Program-made: the position numbers and the translations under genes
The notes under the pieces: generated by a model
Database searches by the model: none
Told to the model about the DNA's origin: nothing
The model's input: only the letters and a program-made list of their open reading frames with translations
Shown: positions 62,585-64,000 of the stretch, piece by piece
How the letters are laid out: each line of letters opens with the position of its first letter
Numbering within the stretch: position 1 is the stretch's first letter
NCBI GenBank assembly: GCA_019044685.2
Contig: JAGTXX020000015.1
Location: 1,116,001-1,180,000 of the forward strand
Length of the DNA: 64,000 nucleotides
Reading direction: 5' to 3'
Source of the DNA: Nannochloris sp. 'desiccata'
Lineage: Eukaryota > Chlorophyta > Trebouxiophyceae > Chlorellales > Chlorellaceae

Positions 62585-64000
62585 ATGCAGTATTCATCCT
62601 TGGATGATTGTAGCGATACACTACGAGACGCCTATGGCTTTTCTGTGCCACCTCTCTACCAGGATCTCCACCGTTCGTTCGCCTCTATCTGGCAAACAGA
62701 AGAGACAGAGCGAGGAGAACGTTGGAACCAATGGCTACAATCTTTCCGAGATCTTGATGTAGAGAAATTTTCACAGGAAGATGACGCCCAGCTTATGGAA
62801 CTGGCGCTGGCCCGCTACACGGCTGGGTTTGAGGGAAACGGGAATGAGGCAGACGCCAACACAAATACAAATACTATCTCAAGTATTGACCTTGAAGAAG
62901 CCGAATTACTACAACAACTACGTGCACTCGTTCAAATGGGTGTCCCAATCAACCGTAGAGCCCAATTTTGGTCTATTTTCTTGAATATTAAATCCAAAAA
63001 TCAACCTGGTGAATATTTATCGTTGGTGCAAGCGGCACTAGATCGAGAAACTGAGTTCAAGAAAGCTGCTGCACTAGCTTCCTACCAAACAGTAACAACA
63101 GCCCCTATACACAGCAACACCTCTTATAGTGGTAGTGGCGAAAGCAATGACAAAGAAGAAAGAACAACAATGCCAGCAGCAGATGAAAAAAATGAAGATT
63201 GTTTCTGTATGACACCGCTCACTGCCAGCAGCAGCAGCAGCAACGATAGCAACAGCAGCAGCACTAGTTCCAGCCCTGCCACCCCATTCCCATCGATATC
63301 AGAAGATAAATACAGCAATATAAATACCAATTCAATCCAGGGTCACGAAGAAACCTACGAAGATTGGCTACCCCAGATAGATAAAGATCTGCACAGGACG
63401 TTCCCCGACCATCCTATGATGGACACGCCTGGCCGAGCTGCTCTTCGTCGTATTCTAGGGGCATATTCAATCCGTAACCCTGAAGTAGGCTATTGCCAGG
63501 GTCTTAACTTCCTCGCTGCAACGTTTATGCTCTTATTTAATGAAGAAGATGCCTTTTGGTGCTTGGCAGTGGTGGTGGAAGATTGCCTCCCGGGGTATTT
63601 TGATCTGAAAATGATTGCCCCGCAAGTAGACGGACAAGTTTTAGCTCATTTATTGCGTGGCTCAGCCCCGCGAGTGGCTCAGCATTTAGATACGTTACAA
63701 GTAGACATCCCATCCGCGACTTCTGCCTGGTTTTTAGTCGCGTTTTTGAATTCTTTGCCTTTGGAAACCTGTCTGCGTGTTTGGGATGTTTTCTTTTTTG
63801 AGCGTTCCTCAGTGGTCCTTTTCAGAGCAGCACTTGCCTTGATCGACATATATAGTCAAGCATTACTAGAAACTGATGATAGCAGTGAAGCGTATTTATT
63901 ATTACAAGCGTTGGGCCCTATGAGTTTTGATTCTAGCAGACTTGTTGACTCAGCGTGTATCGGGTTTGGACACGTCAACGACGCTGCGCTACGCGTGCTG
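62585..64000 (+). CDS. TBC-domain Rab GTPase-activating protein (3' end beyond the window)
   Basis: The frame opens at ATG 62585 and stays open to the window edge (at least 472 codons), so it has no stop here and is partial. After a variable N-terminus with Ser/Asn repeats (about 63225-63275), the TBC core appears: Gly-Val-Pro-Ile-Asn-Arg-Arg-Ala, the arginine-finger motif Ile265-Asp-Lys-Asp268-Leu-His-Arg271, and the glutamine-finger motif Tyr303-Cys-Gln305. Trp-Phe-Leu-Val-Ala-Phe-Leu-Asn-Ser and Val-Trp-Asp-Val-Phe-Phe follow, as usual for TBC domains. Both fingers are present, so it should stimulate GTP hydrolysis by a Rab protein in vesicle traffic. Which Rab is unknown. Confidence 0.92.
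   Translation, partial: MQYSSLDDCSDTLRDAYGFSVPPLYQDLHRSFASIWQTEETERGERWNQWLQSFRDLDVEKFSQEDDAQLMELALARYTAGFEGNGNEADANTNTNTISSIDLEEAELLQQLRALVQMGVPINRRAQFWSIFLNIKSKNQPGEYLSLVQAALDRETEFKKAAALASYQTVTTAPIHSNTSYSGSGESNDKEERTTMPAADEKNEDCFCMTPLTASSSSSNDSNSSSTSSSPATPFPSISEDKYSNINTNSIQGHEETYEDWLPQIDKDLHRTFPDHPMMDTPGRAALRRILGAYSIRNPEVGYCQGLNFLAATFMLLFNEEDAFWCLAVVVEDCLPGYFDLKMIAPQVDGQVLAHLLRGSAPRVAQHLDTLQVDIPSATSAWFLVAFLNSLPLETCLRVWDVFFFERSSVVLFRAALALIDIYSQALLETDDSSEAYLLLQALGPMSFDSSRLVDSACIGFGHVNDAALRVL

Overview
The window is nuclear DNA of a eukaryote, most likely a green alga. Genes are spread over both strands in small convergent and divergent groups. Most have one to four exons with short GT-AG introns of roughly 70-200 nt. 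Several products are typical of the green plastid: a phosphoenolpyruvate/phosphate-type translocator, an RbcX Rubisco chaperone, a plastid Obg GTPase, a double PAP/fibrillin protein, a UVR-ApaG protein and an S4-type pseudouridine synthase. The rest are mostly eukaryotic housekeeping genes. I see no operons, CRISPR arrays or tRNA genes.

1-7.0 kb: a gene for a long coiled-coil protein (265-998 and 5995-7030) is interrupted by an apparently intact 4,996-bp PAT-type DIRS retrotransposon (999-5994). The element has split direct repeats A1...B1-A2...B2 and encodes a Gag-like protein with a zinc knuckle, an RT/RNase H/Dam-like methyltransferase protein, and a tyrosine recombinase. Three points stand out. 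Removing exactly 999-5994 rejoins the host reading frame. The removed segment starts with GT and ends with AG, so it could be read as an intron. Inside the element, one splice donor (1565) faces three acceptors (1732, 2249, 4387) that are all in the same phase, so one Gag leader could be spliced alternatively to Gag, RT or recombinase.

7.0-31.4 kb: plastid ObgC, a two-repeat MYB factor, PRMT5, RbcX, ribosomal protein uL22 (RPL17), NMD3, a small membrane protein, the PEP/phosphate translocator, a pseudouridine synthase, an acidic Lys/Ala-rich protein, cytochrome b5, an unidentified protein, a 92-residue spliced small protein, RPS30 and mitochondrial uL4.

31.4-48.4 kb: an RBM39-type splicing factor, stand-alone glutamate 5-kinase, a NOL7/UTP16-like nucleolar protein, a profilin-like protein, SFT2, an unusual RGG-LRR-PIN protein, a secreted trypsin-like protease, a large leucine-rich-repeat protein and a TrmA-type tRNA methyltransferase.

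48.4-64 kb: a 1.4-kb gene-poor stretch, then COQ9, an unidentified membrane/coiled-coil protein, oligoribonuclease, double PAP/fibrillin, a SOUL heme-binding protein, a UCP-like mitochondrial carrier, UVR-ApaG, an ISWI remodeler, and a TBC Rab-GAP that runs off the right edge.

Functional themes recur (ribosome assembly and translation, plastid and mitochondrial maintenance, RNA processing), but neighbours do not form one pathway. Exon boundaries were chosen by eye from splice consensus, reading-frame continuity and family similarity; no alignment or transcript data were available.
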